NCBI RefSeq assembly: GCF_000430625.1
Contig: NZ_AUMJ01000037.1
Span: forward strand, 1-63,006
Source: Aneurinibacillus terranovensis DSM 18919
Lineage (GTDB): Bacteria > Bacillota > Bacilli > Aneurinibacillales > Aneurinibacillaceae
Reading direction: 5' to 3'
Length of the DNA stretch: 63,006 nucleotides
This document shows, one piece after another, positions 37,396 through 45,901 of the stretch; position 1 is the stretch's first letter, and each line of letters starts with the position of its first letter. The notes under the pieces are model-generated. The model saw only the letters and a list, made by a program, of their open reading frames with translations. It was not told the DNA's origin and made no database searches. The position numbers were made by a program, and so were the translations under genes.

Positions 37396-38883
37396 TTGCA
37401 TAAAATAACTGTCATTGGACTTGGGGCGGGTTCGCTGGAAGGTCTGCCGCTCGGATTATACCGTCAACTTACAACGGCGAATCAGGTTTTTCTCCGGACC
37501 GTCAAGCATCCTGTTGTTGACGAACTGATTCGTGAAGGGGTTCGTTTGCAAAGCTTTGACAATGTTTATGAAGCCCACAGTCAGTTTCCAGATGTATATG
37601 ATGAAATTTGTGAACAATTACTAACGATGGCAAAAAACGATGGAGATATCCTGTATGCTGTGCCCGGGCATCCGATGGTCGCTGAACGAACGGTTCAGCT
37701 CTTGCTTGAGCGGGGGCCCGATGTCGGCATTGATATTGACATAAAGGGCGGGCAGAGCTTCCTTGATCCGGTTTTTACCTTGCTGGGGATTGATCCTGTT
37801 GAAGGGTTTTCTTTACTTGATGCGACAGATTTGCGCTCCGAGCAACTGCAGCCGGCTGTGCATCTGCTTATTTGCCAGGTGTATGACCGGTTCGTGGCAT
37901 CCGATGTGAAGCTAACGCTAATGGAAATGTATCCTGATGAATATCCGGTAACTGTGGTAACGGCTGCAGGCATAGCAGGGCAGGAGAAAATCACAACCGT
38001 TCCGCTTTACGATTTGGACCGATTAGAGGAATTTTCGAATTTGACCACTATTTTTGTTCCGCAAACTGCGCAGGATAACGTGCTGAATCGACAATTCTGG
38101 CGTGCAAAAGAAATCGTTCGTATCCTCAGAAGCCCTGAAGGATGCCCGTGGGACCGCGAACAAACGCATCAATCCATTCGAAAAAACCTGATTGAAGAAA
38201 CATACGAAGTGCTTGAAACCATCGATGATAACGACCCGGATGCCATGTGCGAGGAAATGGGCGATTTACTTTTGCAAATCCTGCTGCATTCCCAAATGGC
38301 CGAGGAAGATGGGTATTTCACAGTTCATGATGTGGTCGAAACGCTCAACCGAAAACTGATTCGCCGCCATCCCCATGTATTCGGTGAGAGGGAAGCCGGA
38401 AACGCGGACGAAGCCCTTCAGAACTGGCAGAAAGTAAAAGAGGAAGAAAAGAAGGCAAAAGGGATTGACCCGGCATCGCTCTCCGTTCTCGAAGGGGTGC
38501 CGCGGGACTTGCCTGCTATGCTGCGGGCGTACAAATACCAGAAGAAGGCAGCGGAATTTGGATTCGACTGGGACAAGCTTACTGACATGTTCGAGAAGGT
38601 AAAAGAAGAATGGGAAGAGTTTCGGGAAGCAGAAACATGGGAACATCAGAAGGAAGAACTGGGTGATGTGTTGTTCGTTATCGTCAATGTGGCACGTTTC
38701 CTCAAAATCGACCCGGAAGAGGCGCTCGCTTTAACTAACAAAAAGTTTAAGTATCGCTTTTCCTACATCGAGCAGAAGCTGCGGGAAGCGGGAAAGACGT
38801 TTGCGGACACTTCACTTGATGAGATGGAAGCATGGTGGCAGGAGGCCAAACAAAAGAAAAAACAGGAACAGGGGGAAAGCTGA
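37396..38883 (+). CDS. yabN: Bifunctional tetrapyrrole methylase-like/MazG protein YabN
   Basis: A 495-residue fusion. The N-terminal part (about 1-225, VIGLGAGSLEGLPLGLYR) resembles SAM-dependent tetrapyrrole methylases, and the C-terminal part is a MazG nucleoside triphosphate pyrophosphohydrolase with CPWDREQTHQSIRKNLIEE, EEMGDLLLQ and KEELGDVLFV carrying the metal-binding acidic residues. It probably clears non-standard NTPs. TTG start with AAAGGGG upstream. The stop overlaps the rqcP start by one base. Confidence 0.93.
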   Translation: MHKITVIGLGAGSLEGLPLGLYRQLTTANQVFLRTVKHPVVDELIREGVRLQSFDNVYEAHSQFPDVYDEICEQLLTMAKNDGDILYAVPGHPMVAERTVQLLLERGPDVGIDIDIKGGQSFLDPVFTLLGIDPVEGFSLLDATDLRSEQLQPAVHLLICQVYDRFVASDVKLTLMEMYPDEYPVTVVTAAGIAGQEKITTVPLYDLDRLEEFSNLTTIFVPQTAQDNVLNRQFWRAKEIVRILRSPEGCPWDREQTHQSIRKNLIEETYEVLETIDDNDPDAMCEEMGDLLLQILLHSQMAEEDGYFTVHDVVETLNRKLIRRHPHVFGEREAGNADEALQNWQKVKEEEKKAKGIDPASLSVLEGVPRDLPAMLRAYKYQKKAAEFGFDWDKLTDMFEKVKEEWEEFREAETWEHQKEELGDVLFVIVNVARFLKIDPEEALALTNKKFKYRFSYIEQKLREAGKTFADTSLDEMEAWWQEAKQKKKQEQGES

Positions 38884-39176
38884 TGCGGCTTGATAAATTT
38901 CTAAAGGTTTCCCGCTTAATCAAGCGGCGTACCCTTGCCAAAGAAGTATGCGATAAAGGGAGGATAAGTATTAATGGCCAAGTTGCGAAATCAAGCTCTG
39001 CGGTAAAGGTGGGGGATGAGATTACCGTCCGGTACGGAAATAAACTTGTCACGGCGCGCGTGGAAAAGCTGCTTGATACGACGAAGAAAGAAGAGGCGGT
39101 AACACTCTACACTATTCTTAAGGAAGAGTTGATTCCGCGGGAAAAGGAAAACGAATCGGAAGCAAATATCTGGTAA
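38883..39176 (+). CDS. rqcP: Ribosome quality control protein RqcP (YabO)
   Basis: A 97-residue S4-domain protein (MRLDKFLKVSRLIKRRTLAKE). RqcP works with RqcH on the split 50S subunit to add alanine tails to stalled chains. The ATG overlaps the yabN stop (TGATG), with GGGGGAAA as binding site. A strong terminator follows, separating it from the sporulation pair yabP-yabQ. Confidence 0.92.
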   Translation: MRLDKFLKVSRLIKRRTLAKEVCDKGRISINGQVAKSSSAVKVGDEITVRYGNKLVTARVEKLLDTTKKEEAVTLYTILKEELIPREKENESEANIW

Positions 39177-39208
39177 GGTGGACAGGCATACCCTGTCCGC
39201 CTTTTTTT
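39175..39208 (+). terminator. Terminator of rqcP
   Basis: AAGGTGGACAGG, loop CATAC, CCTGTCCGCCTT (one G-U), then five more T residues. Confidence 0.85.
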
Positions 39209-39263
39209 GTTCTAAACGGAAGTTGTCCGCCATAACATGGTACAAAAAGGAGGGTGTGCCCTG

Positions 39264-39551
39264 ATGGAGATGAGCCCGAAGAAGACCGTTCGGCATGATG
39301 TCGTCATGATTAACCGAAAAAAACTTGATATTACCGGTGTGCTGAAGGTAGAAAGTTTTGACCACGAGGAATTTCTGCTGCAGACAGAAGCCGGTTTCCT
39401 TACAATAAAAGGGAAAAATCTGCATATGAAAAATCTAAGTCTGGAGACGGGGCAGGTTTCCATAGAAGGCATTGTTTTCGCCATGGAATATATTGATGAA
39501 TCTTATCAAGGGGAAAAGGCCAAAGGATTGTTTGGCAGGATCTTTAAGTGA
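39264..39551 (+). CDS. yabP: Sporulation protein YabP
   Basis: A 95-residue soluble protein of the YabP/YqfC family (HDVVMINRKKLDITGVLKVESFDHEEFLL), made in the mother cell during sporulation. ATG at 39264 is preceded by AAGGAGGGTG at 6 bases. The stop overlaps the yabQ start in GTGA. A sigma-E promoter is expected upstream but I could not find a convincing one. Confidence 0.92.
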   Translation: MEMSPKKTVRHDVVMINRKKLDITGVLKVESFDHEEFLLQTEAGFLTIKGKNLHMKNLSLETGQVSIEGIVFAMEYIDESYQGEKAKGLFGRIFK

Positions 39552-40126
39552 CACTCACCGGGCAGGCGGCCACCTTATTATCCATGGTGCTGTGTGGAAT
39601 CGGAATAGGTATGCTCTATGATACGTACCGAACGCTTGAACGAAGGTGCGGCCTTTCCCTCTGGCTTGTCTGGGTATGTGATTTGTTATTCTGGATAAGC
39701 TGTACTTTCCTCGTGTTTGGGACCCTTCTTCGCATCAATGAAGGAATCGTCCGAATATATATTTTCCTCGGAATAGGGATAGGGGGAATTTCATACCTCT
39801 TATTCCTGCAGCGCACATACTTATATATTCTGGGGAGAATGATTTCTTTTATTTTGTGGGTGTACATGCTTCTAATGCGCCTGTTGTATTACCTGCTTAT
39901 CGTTCCCATCCGGTTCCTATATCGCGCCCTTTTATCCATCCTCCTTCTTTTGGCAACCGTTTTGCTGACAGTAGGAAAATGGATACTGCGTCCGTTTTGT
40001 TGGCTCGGGTTGTGGTTATGGAAGAGAGCGGGTAAGGTATGGGAAAGGCCGAACGGTAAATGGCGAGGATTATGGAGGAAAATAAGGAACATCTTGACGA
40101 ACTGGATAAAACATAAGAAAATGTGA
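39548..40126 (+). CDS. yabQ: Sporulation membrane protein YabQ
   Basis: A 192-residue protein with about five hydrophobic segments, of the YabQ family needed for spore cortex formation in B. subtilis. MLYDTYRTLERRCGLS near the N-terminus is the family's most conserved part. The GTG start overlaps the yabP stop (GTGA), which shows translational coupling. The C-terminal 30 residues are basic and probably cytoplasmic. Confidence 0.92.
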   Translation: MTLTGQAATLLSMVLCGIGIGMLYDTYRTLERRCGLSLWLVWVCDLLFWISCTFLVFGTLLRINEGIVRIYIFLGIGIGGISYLLFLQRTYLYILGRMISFILWVYMLLMRLLYYLLIVPIRFLYRALLSILLLLATVLLTVGKWILRPFCWLGLWLWKRAGKVWERPNGKWRGLWRKIRNILTNWIKHKKM

Positions 40127-40152
40127 ATAGTCTATAGAAGAGGTGTTCCTTT

Positions 40153-40464
40153 ATGCAACCATCTCCCTCAAGTAGCCAAGGTCGAAAACGTCGTATGCGC
40201 CTCCTGCTTATGGTTGTAACTCCCTTTATGATATGGGGGGGGGTTACGTATTACGCACAGAGTAAGCAGCTGACGGATAAAGAGAGTAAGCTGCACGAAT
40301 TGCAGGCGCAGAAAGCCGCTGTGCAAGCGGAAAAGACGCAACTGGAACAAAAGGTTAAACAATTAAATGATAACGAGTATATTAGTGAACTGGCCCGGCA
40401 AAACCTGTTTCTTTCAAAAAAAGGAGAGGTCATCTTTATTACACCGGACGGAACGAAGAAATAG
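40153..40464 (+). CDS. divIC: Septum formation initiator DivIC
   Basis: Bitopic divisome protein that partners FtsL and DivIB. The 103-residue protein has a short cytoplasmic basic tail, one membrane segment (about 16-34) and an extracellular coiled coil (about 38-75), ending with the FtsB/DivIC pattern NEYISELARQNLFLSKKGE. AGAGGTG precedes the ATG. In B. subtilis yabR follows; it is absent here. Confidence 0.94.
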   Translation: MQPSPSSSQGRKRRMRLLLMVVTPFMIWGGVTYYAQSKQLTDKESKLHELQAQKAAVQAEKTQLEQKVKQLNDNEYISELARQNLFLSKKGEVIFITPDGTKK

Positions 40465-40491
40465 GAGGTCAACCTTCTGTTTCTTTTTTTT
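40457..40491 (+). terminator. Terminator of divIC, overlapping the stop codon
   Basis: AGAAATAGGAGGT pairs with ACCTTCTGTTTCT (two G-U pairs) and runs into a string of T residues. Confidence 0.8.
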
Positions 40492-40577
40492 GCTCTTTTA
40501 AATCGTTATTCTCTGCGACAGATTTGTAAAGCCGTTTAAATATTTGTCGGAAACTTTTTTTGTGCCCTCCCGTTGTT

Positions 40578-40610
40578 TTGACAAATTTTCGAATCCACCT
40601 GTGTTTAAAT
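40578..40610 (+). promoter_or_regulatory. Spo0A-type sigma-A promoter of spoIIE
   Basis: TTGACA (40578-40583), 21 bases, TTAAAT (40605-40610). The 21-base spacing is the known unusual spacing of B. subtilis spoIIE, a Spo0A-activated promoter. One-mismatch 0A boxes TGACAAA (40579-40585) and TGTCGGA (40545-40551) lie at the -35 and upstream. Confidence 0.7.
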
Positions 40611-40646
40611 GGGAATCACAAAAAATGTGAGAGGCGGTGCGGCAAT

Positions 40647-43106
40647 ATGATTCGCGGTGAATCTTTTTCAGTGTCTAAACCAGTTCATACTATTCAACAG
40701 GTGGGTGCCAGGGGCAGGAACTGGCTTTGGGTCGTATCCCATCAGTGGAGCCTTTTCCACCTGTTCATGGGATTCTTATTGGGACGGGCTCTAATCTTAC
40801 AGGAACTTTCGCCTTTTGCCGTTCCATTCTTTGCGGTAATGTACTTCTTAAAGAAAAATCGGTTACTACTGATGACAGCAGCTTTACTGGCGGGGAGTGC
40901 TACACGATCAATCGGCATTGCGTCCGCAAATTTTTTCGGTATGGCTCTGGCGCTGCTCATGCTAACGTTTATGGACCGCAGAAGAAAGGGCGAGATGAAT
41001 TATGCTCCGTTTATTTCATTTCTCGCGGTCCTCCTCAGCCATACTGGCCTTGATTATGTTATGCACCGCATGACATGGTACGGTATGTTTATGAATGGCG
41101 TTGAAGCGCTTCTGGGCATGATTCTTACCCTCATATTTGTGCAGTCCATCCCGATTGTTTCATTGCGGCGCAGTCACCATCAGCTAAAGAGTGAAGAAAT
41201 CATTTGTTTAATTATACTTCTGGCTTCTGTCATGACAGGTACGGTTGGATGGAAAATTGAGGATGTGGACGTAGATAATATCCTTTCGCGCTACATTGTC
41301 TTATTATTTGCAGCGGTAGGGGGGGGCACCGTCGGAGCCGCGGTGGGGGTGGTAACCGGACTGGTTCTTAGTCTGGCAAACATTGACGCGGTATATCAGA
41401 TAAGCCTGCTCGCTTTCTCGGGCCTGCTCGCGGGTTTGCTGCGGGAAGGCAACAAGCTGACGGTGGCGTTTGGACTTTTAATCGGTTCCTCCATTTTAAC
41501 AGTCTACGTGGGGGAACAGCGGGAAATTATGCAATCAACGATTGAAACAGTAACAGCTATTCTCGTTTTTTTAATAACACCTCGCGGAGTTCTTGCTGAA
41601 ATTGCAAAGTTCATCCCCGGCACCCAGGAGAATGCCGCTTCCCAGCACCAGTACTTACGCAGGGTGCGTGATGTGACGGTCCATAAAATGGATAAGTTTG
41701 CCGGATTGTTTTCGCAGCTTTCCCAAACATTTATTCTGCCGAATACGGAGGTGGTGGATGAAGAAGGGCAGCACGACGTTTTCTTAAGCGAGGTCACCAA
41801 AAGCACCTGTCAGCGCTGCTGGAAAAAGGATATGTGTTGGGTTCGGAATTTTCAGGAAACATACAGTGAAATGACCGGTATGATTCAGAAACTAAAAGAG
41901 GAAGGGGAAATAACAGTCTACGATGCACCCAAGAACTGGATTAAAAAGTGTATCAAGCAGGAACTCGTTCTCCAGAACATGGAACAGGAGTATGCCCGCC
42001 TGCGGAATCAGGATCACATTAAAACGCAGATAGCGAGCAGCAGGCGCCTGGTTGCCGAACAGTTGGCGGGTGTAGCACGGGTGATGCAAAATTTTGCGAA
42101 GGAGATTCAGAAAGAAGGCATACATCTTCATATTCAGGAAGAACAGATTATGAAGGCGCTGGAAGGGATGGGATTGTCCATCAGAAATGTAGATATTCTC
42201 AGCCTTGATGAAGGGAAGGTGGATATAGAGATAAGCCAGCCATCGTGCAGCGGCCGGGATGAATGCTCCAAAATCATAGCCCCGTTATTGTCCGATGTTC
42301 TCGGCGAGAAAATTACAGTAAAAGGAAGGGATTGTGAAGCCATGGCGGATGGCTACTGTACGATGTGTTTGGGTTCCGCGCAGGAGTTTGAAATTGAAAC
42401 AGGCGTAGCCGGGGCTGCTAAAGGAGGACAGTTATTATCGGGTGATTGCTTTAAAATTATGGAGTTTGGATCGGGTAAGGTGGCCCTGGCTATGAGCGAT
42501 GGAATGGGAAACGGGGAACGGGCCTATATGGAAAGTTCATCCACACTGGATTTGCTTGGCCAGCTCCTTGAATCGGGCATGGAAGAAACGCTGAGTATTA
42601 AATCGGTGAATACGGTGCTGTCCCTTCGTTCACCGGATGAGGTATATGCTACGGTTGATCTGGCTCTGATTGATCTGCATACAGCCCAAACTAAATTTAT
42701 TAAAACAGGTTCAACGCCCAGTTTTATTAAGCGAGGCAATGAGGTCATTCCGATTTCAGCTAATAATTTGCCCATCGGTATTATTGACGATATCGAAGTC
42801 GATGTAGTGAGCTGCGGGCTTAAACCGGGCGATTTATTAATCATGATGACAGACGGAATTTATGAAGCGGCACGCGATGTAGAGAATAAGGATTTATGGA
42901 TGAAGCGAAAAATTGCGGAATTACAAACGAATGACCCGCAGGAGGTAGCTGACCTGCTGCTTGAACTGGTCATCCGTCACCACTACGGAGATATTGTGGA
43001 TGACATGACGGTCATGGTCTCTCGAATCGACCGGTACGTCCCGGCATGGGCCGCCATTTCTCTCCCCAATGCGCCCAAAATCGATAGGCCCCGTTATGTG
43101 AGTTAG
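40647..43106 (+). CDS. spoIIE: Stage II sporulation protein E (PP2C phosphatase)
   Basis: Dephosphorylates SpoIIAA to free sigma-F and acts at the polar septum. The 819-residue protein has about 10 N-terminal membrane segments (to about 330), a central cysteine-containing oligomerisation region, and a C-terminal PP2C domain (about 590-819) with AMSDGMGNGERA, LLIMMTDGIYEA and DDMTVMV for metal binding. ATG at 40647 follows GAGAGGCGG; longer frames to the left run through the promoter. Confidence 0.96.
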   Translation: MIRGESFSVSKPVHTIQQVGARGRNWLWVVSHQWSLFHLFMGFLLGRALILQELSPFAVPFFAVMYFLKKNRLLLMTAALLAGSATRSIGIASANFFGMALALLMLTFMDRRRKGEMNYAPFISFLAVLLSHTGLDYVMHRMTWYGMFMNGVEALLGMILTLIFVQSIPIVSLRRSHHQLKSEEIICLIILLASVMTGTVGWKIEDVDVDNILSRYIVLLFAAVGGGTVGAAVGVVTGLVLSLANIDAVYQISLLAFSGLLAGLLREGNKLTVAFGLLIGSSILTVYVGEQREIMQSTIETVTAILVFLITPRGVLAEIAKFIPGTQENAASQHQYLRRVRDVTVHKMDKFAGLFSQLSQTFILPNTEVVDEEGQHDVFLSEVTKSTCQRCWKKDMCWVRNFQETYSEMTGMIQKLKEEGEITVYDAPKNWIKKCIKQELVLQNMEQEYARLRNQDHIKTQIASSRRLVAEQLAGVARVMQNFAKEIQKEGIHLHIQEEQIMKALEGMGLSIRNVDILSLDEGKVDIEISQPSCSGRDECSKIIAPLLSDVLGEKITVKGRDCEAMADGYCTMCLGSAQEFEIETGVAGAAKGGQLLSGDCFKIMEFGSGKVALAMSDGMGNGERAYMESSSTLDLLGQLLESGMEETLSIKSVNTVLSLRSPDEVYATVDLALIDLHTAQTKFIKTGSTPSFIKRGNEVIPISANNLPIGIIDDIEVDVVSCGLKPGDLLIMMTDGIYEAARDVENKDLWMKRKIAELQTNDPQEVADLLLELVIRHHYGDIVDDMTVMVSRIDRYVPAWAAISLPNAPKIDRPRYVS

Positions 43107-43190
43107 GGCACGGGAGCAGTGACTGTCCGCGATTCTCCTCCATTTGGGGACCGGCCCGAAACATCTTTTTTGTACCGTCTTAATACACCT

Positions 43191-43315
43191 CTAGTAGTCT
43201 GTCCGACGAAGCATTTTTAGCGAATATTTATTCATGTATACCTTATAATCAATGCATAAAGCACTGTTGTTTGGATAAATATATAAAATTTTCATTCTGT
43301 TGGACAGACTCTTAG
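43191..43315. mobile_element. MITE-like segment bounded by 17-base inverted repeats
   Basis: CTAGTAGTCTGTCCGAC (43191-43207) and GTTGGACAGACTCTTAG (43299-43315) are inverted copies matching at 14 of 17 positions. The 91 bases between them are AT-rich and hold no frame. A possible TTAAT duplication lies at 43180-43184 and 43317-43321, but not flush with the repeats. 43107-43190 shows nothing else. Confidence 0.45.
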
Positions 43316-43350
43316 GTTAATTTTACCACAACCAGGCGGCTGCTTTTTGA

Positions 43351-43785
43351 TTAATCAGCTAAAACTCTACCGTCACTATCAAGAGAAGCAACCCTATTGC
43401 CTTTCTATTCCTTAAGTTTCTAAGCTCGTCCACCATGTCCAGCGGTATCTTTGTCAATAACCCACCCTGTTTTAGGGTTTTTGTACGATACACTTCTCCT
43501 GACTTTATCGGTGAATTTACCAAGAACCACAGTAGTTTTATCTTTTTTAAGTGAACTTTGTATTTTAGCAGCTGTTGACTCGATATATGCGTTATAAACT
43601 GTTATCAACAGTGCTGAAGCTTTAGGTACGTAAATTTGGGATGAAAAGTAAATACGCAAGTTAAAATCAGTCAGCACGGACGGTCTGTGCTTCCCCGCAA
43701 GGAAAAACCCTGCAAAAAATAAAATGGTCCATTCCATTGCCCACCAACCTACGTTTACTGTCAAACGGTTACGAATGAATATCAT
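43351..43785 (-). pseudogene. Decayed polymorphic-toxin-like C-terminal domain
   Basis: The frame gives SVSYKNPKTGWVIDKDTAGHGG, then a TAG (43422-43420), KLKE, another TAG (43407-43405), and KGNRVASLDSDGRVLAD before the true stop. HGG followed by KGNRVASLD is a pattern I associate with C-terminal nuclease-type toxin tips of secreted polymorphic toxins. Both stops could come from TGG (Trp) by one base change. The N-terminal part (to 43785) is hydrophobic, matches no delivery domain that I recognise, and may be unrelated or frameshifted. No immunity gene is seen next to it. Confidence 0.6.
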
Positions 43786-43868
43786 GCCTGAAGAAAGCCG
43801 ATAATAATGCGAAAAAAATTTTGTAACTTCTATGTTGATTAATCGTATACAATAGTACGGTAAGGAAA

Positions 43869-45263
43869 ATGAAGGTGAAAAAGTTGCTGCAGGTTTTAGA
43901 AAAGACCATTTTGGATTACGAACTGCTTGGCCGTGGCGATAAGATACTGGTTGCTGTGTCAGGTGGCCCGGATTCTATCGCTCTTTTGCATGCATTTGTG
44001 TCTTTGCGTGATAAATATGGCTGGCAGCTTGCCGCCGCACATGTAAACCATGAGTTTCGCGGGAAAAGCGCAGTCGAAGACAGCATGTATGTGGAGGAAA
44101 TGTGCCGGAAGTTTAAAGTTCCGTGTTATGTGACCTCAATTAATGTTCCTTGGGTGATTGAAGAGACGGGATTGAACCCTCAGGAGGCGGCACGCGAAGT
44201 CCGCTACAACTATTTAAAAAAGATTGCCGCTGATATCGGGGGAGCTACCATTGCAACGGCCCACCATGCCGATGACCAGGTGGAAACAGTTTTGATGCGC
44301 CTTGTGCGTGGTACAGGAATTGAAGGATTGGCTGGAATTCCTATTTGGCGGAAGGAAGGGGATATCAAAATCATCCGCCCGCTGCTTGAGGTGACACGCA
44401 GACAGATCGAAGCGTATTGCGAAGAAAATAACCTCAATCCCAGACACGATCCGAGTAATTTTAAAGGAAAGTATTTAAGAAACAGGATTCGTCTCCAGTT
44501 GGTTCCGCTTCTTAAAGAAGAAAATCCTGCTTTAACCGACGCGATCACACATTTAACAGCGGTTGCTAGTGCCGAAAATACATACATGGAACAAGAGAGC
44601 ATAGCGGCGGCTAAAGCAATCATAGAAGAAGAAAACCAGAATAAAATGGTTATAAACCAAAATGGGTTTTTAGCCTATCACGTTGCTTTACAAAGGAGGA
44701 TGATTAAACTAATATTAAGTTATCTATCGGGACAACTAGGTGAAATCGGTTTTGCCCATATAGAAAAAATCAGGGAACTAATCAAAGGTGATCATCCTTC
44801 GGCTCGTCTCATCTTACCCCACGGCCTGCAAGTTCAGCGGGAATATCACCGGATCATTTTTTCATCTATAACTGAATCCGTACTGACGTCCTCTTTTTGT
44901 TACCCTCTAAACATTCCGGGCCGAACGTATATACCGGAAATTAATCGGACATTTAACTGTTTTTATGGTGATGCAAAGGGAAATACAGGGAGCTCTGTCG
45001 CTGTGTTTGATCCGTCCGGCATTAAGGGTAAGCTATATGTAAGACCCAGACGAGCTGGCGACCGCATGACGATTCAAGGCATGAACGGAAGCAAAAAAGT
45101 AAAAGATATTTTTATTGATGAAAAAATTCCACGCACGATGCGAGACATACTTCCCATTGTAACGGATGAACAGAATATATTATGGATTCCCGGGGTGAAA
45201 CGTTCAAACGAGTGTTTATATACAGCAGGAACAGGACCTTTATTATATGTTGAAGTAGAATAG
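43869..45263 (+). CDS. tilS: tRNA(Ile)-lysidine synthase
   Basis: Converts C34 of tRNA-Ile(CAU) to lysidine so that it reads AUA. The 464-residue protein has the PP-loop [15 protein letters not shown], the [14 protein letters not shown] and [15 protein letters not shown] motifs, and the C-terminal domain [22 protein letters not shown]. The ATG at 43869 has its purine site only 2 bases away; TTG at 43884 with AAGGTG (43872-43877) is an alternative start. It precedes hpt and ftsH as in B. subtilis. Confidence 0.94.
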   Translation: MKVKKLLQVLEKTILDYELLGRGDKILVAVSGGPDSIALLHAFVSLRDKYGWQLAAAHVNHEFRGKSAVEDSMYVEEMCRKFKVPCYVTSINVPWVIEETGLNPQEAAREVRYNYLKKIAADIGGATIATAHHADDQVETVLMRLVRGTGIEGLAGIPIWRKEGDIKIIRPLLEVTRRQIEAYCEENNLNPRHDPSNFKGKYLRNRIRLQLVPLLKEENPALTDAITHLTAVASAENTYMEQESIAAAKAIIEEENQNKMVINQNGFLAYHVALQRRMIKLILSYLSGQLGEIGFAHIEKIRELIKGDHPSARLILPHGLQVQREYHRIIFSSITESVLTSSFCYPLNIPGRTYIPEINRTFNCFYGDAKGNTGSSVAVFDPSGIKGKLYVRPRRAGDRMTIQGMNGSKKVKDIFIDEKIPRTMRDILPIVTDEQNILWIPGVKRSNECLYTAGTGPLLYVEVE

Positions 45264-45288
45264 TCGCTTATGTCTTAGGAGGCCAGTT

Positions 45289-45825
45289 ATGGAAAATGAC
45301 ATTAAAGAAGTTTTGTTAACTGAAGAACAAATCGATGCAAAAGTTCGCGAGTTGGGTCGTCTTCTTTCCACTGAATATAAAGGAAAGAACCCGCTCGTTA
45401 TTTGCGTTTTACGCGGAGCGGCGCTGTTCATGACGGATCTGATCCGCCGCATTGATATTCCACTCGAAATTGATTTTATGGCTGTGTCCAGCTATGGTGA
45501 TTCCACCAAGTCCTCCGGGGTTGTCCGCATTATGAAGGACCTTGATACTTCTGTCGAAGGTCGTGATGTCCTCATTGTGGAGGATATCATTGACAGCGGA
45601 CTTACTTTGAGTTACCTTATCGACGTTATTGACCGACGGAATGCAGCGTCGGTTAAAGTTGTCACTCTGCTTGATAAACCGGCCCGCCGTACGGTTGATT
45701 TGTTGCCGGATTACTGTGGGTTTCAAATACCTGATGCATTTGTTGTTGGATATGGCCTTGACTATGCCGAGAAGTACCGGAATCTGCCCTATATCGGGAT
45801 TTTAAAGCCCGAAGTCTATAACTAG
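45289..45825 (+). CDS. hpt: Hypoxanthine phosphoribosyltransferase
   Basis: Salvages hypoxanthine and guanine with PRPP. The 178-residue protein has the PRPP loop [17 protein letters not shown], the dimer-interface region [15 protein letters not shown], and [23 protein letters not shown] precedes the ATG. In B. subtilis the same gene (hprT) forms an operon with tilS and ftsH. Confidence 0.96.
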   Translation: MENDIKEVLLTEEQIDAKVRELGRLLSTEYKGKNPLVICVLRGAALFMTDLIRRIDIPLEIDFMAVSSYGDSTKSSGVVRIMKDLDTSVEGRDVLIVEDIIDSGLTLSYLIDVIDRRNAASVKVVTLLDKPARRTVDLLPDYCGFQIPDAFVVGYGLDYAEKYRNLPYIGILKPEVYN

Positions 45826-45835
45826 GTAAAGCAAG

Positions 45836-45864
45836 TTGTGGGGTGTGTTCCACTGTGGTAAAAT
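45836..45864 (+). promoter_or_regulatory. Sigma-A promoter of ftsH
   Basis: TTGTGG (45836-45841), 17 bases, TAAAAT (45859-45864), 37 bases before the ATG. Confidence 0.5.
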
Positions 45865-45901
45865 AATGTAGGTGTTTTTAGCGCGCGAGAGGAGGTAAGG
45901 A

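Noticed and set aside
40560-40646. Upstream extension of spoIIE
   Set aside because: The extra codons cover the Spo0A-type promoter, so they cannot be translated from its transcript.
43107-43190. Possible tRNA gene after spoIIE, as tRNAs lie in this neighbourhood in B. subtilis
   Set aside because: No acceptor stem or TTCGA loop pattern found.
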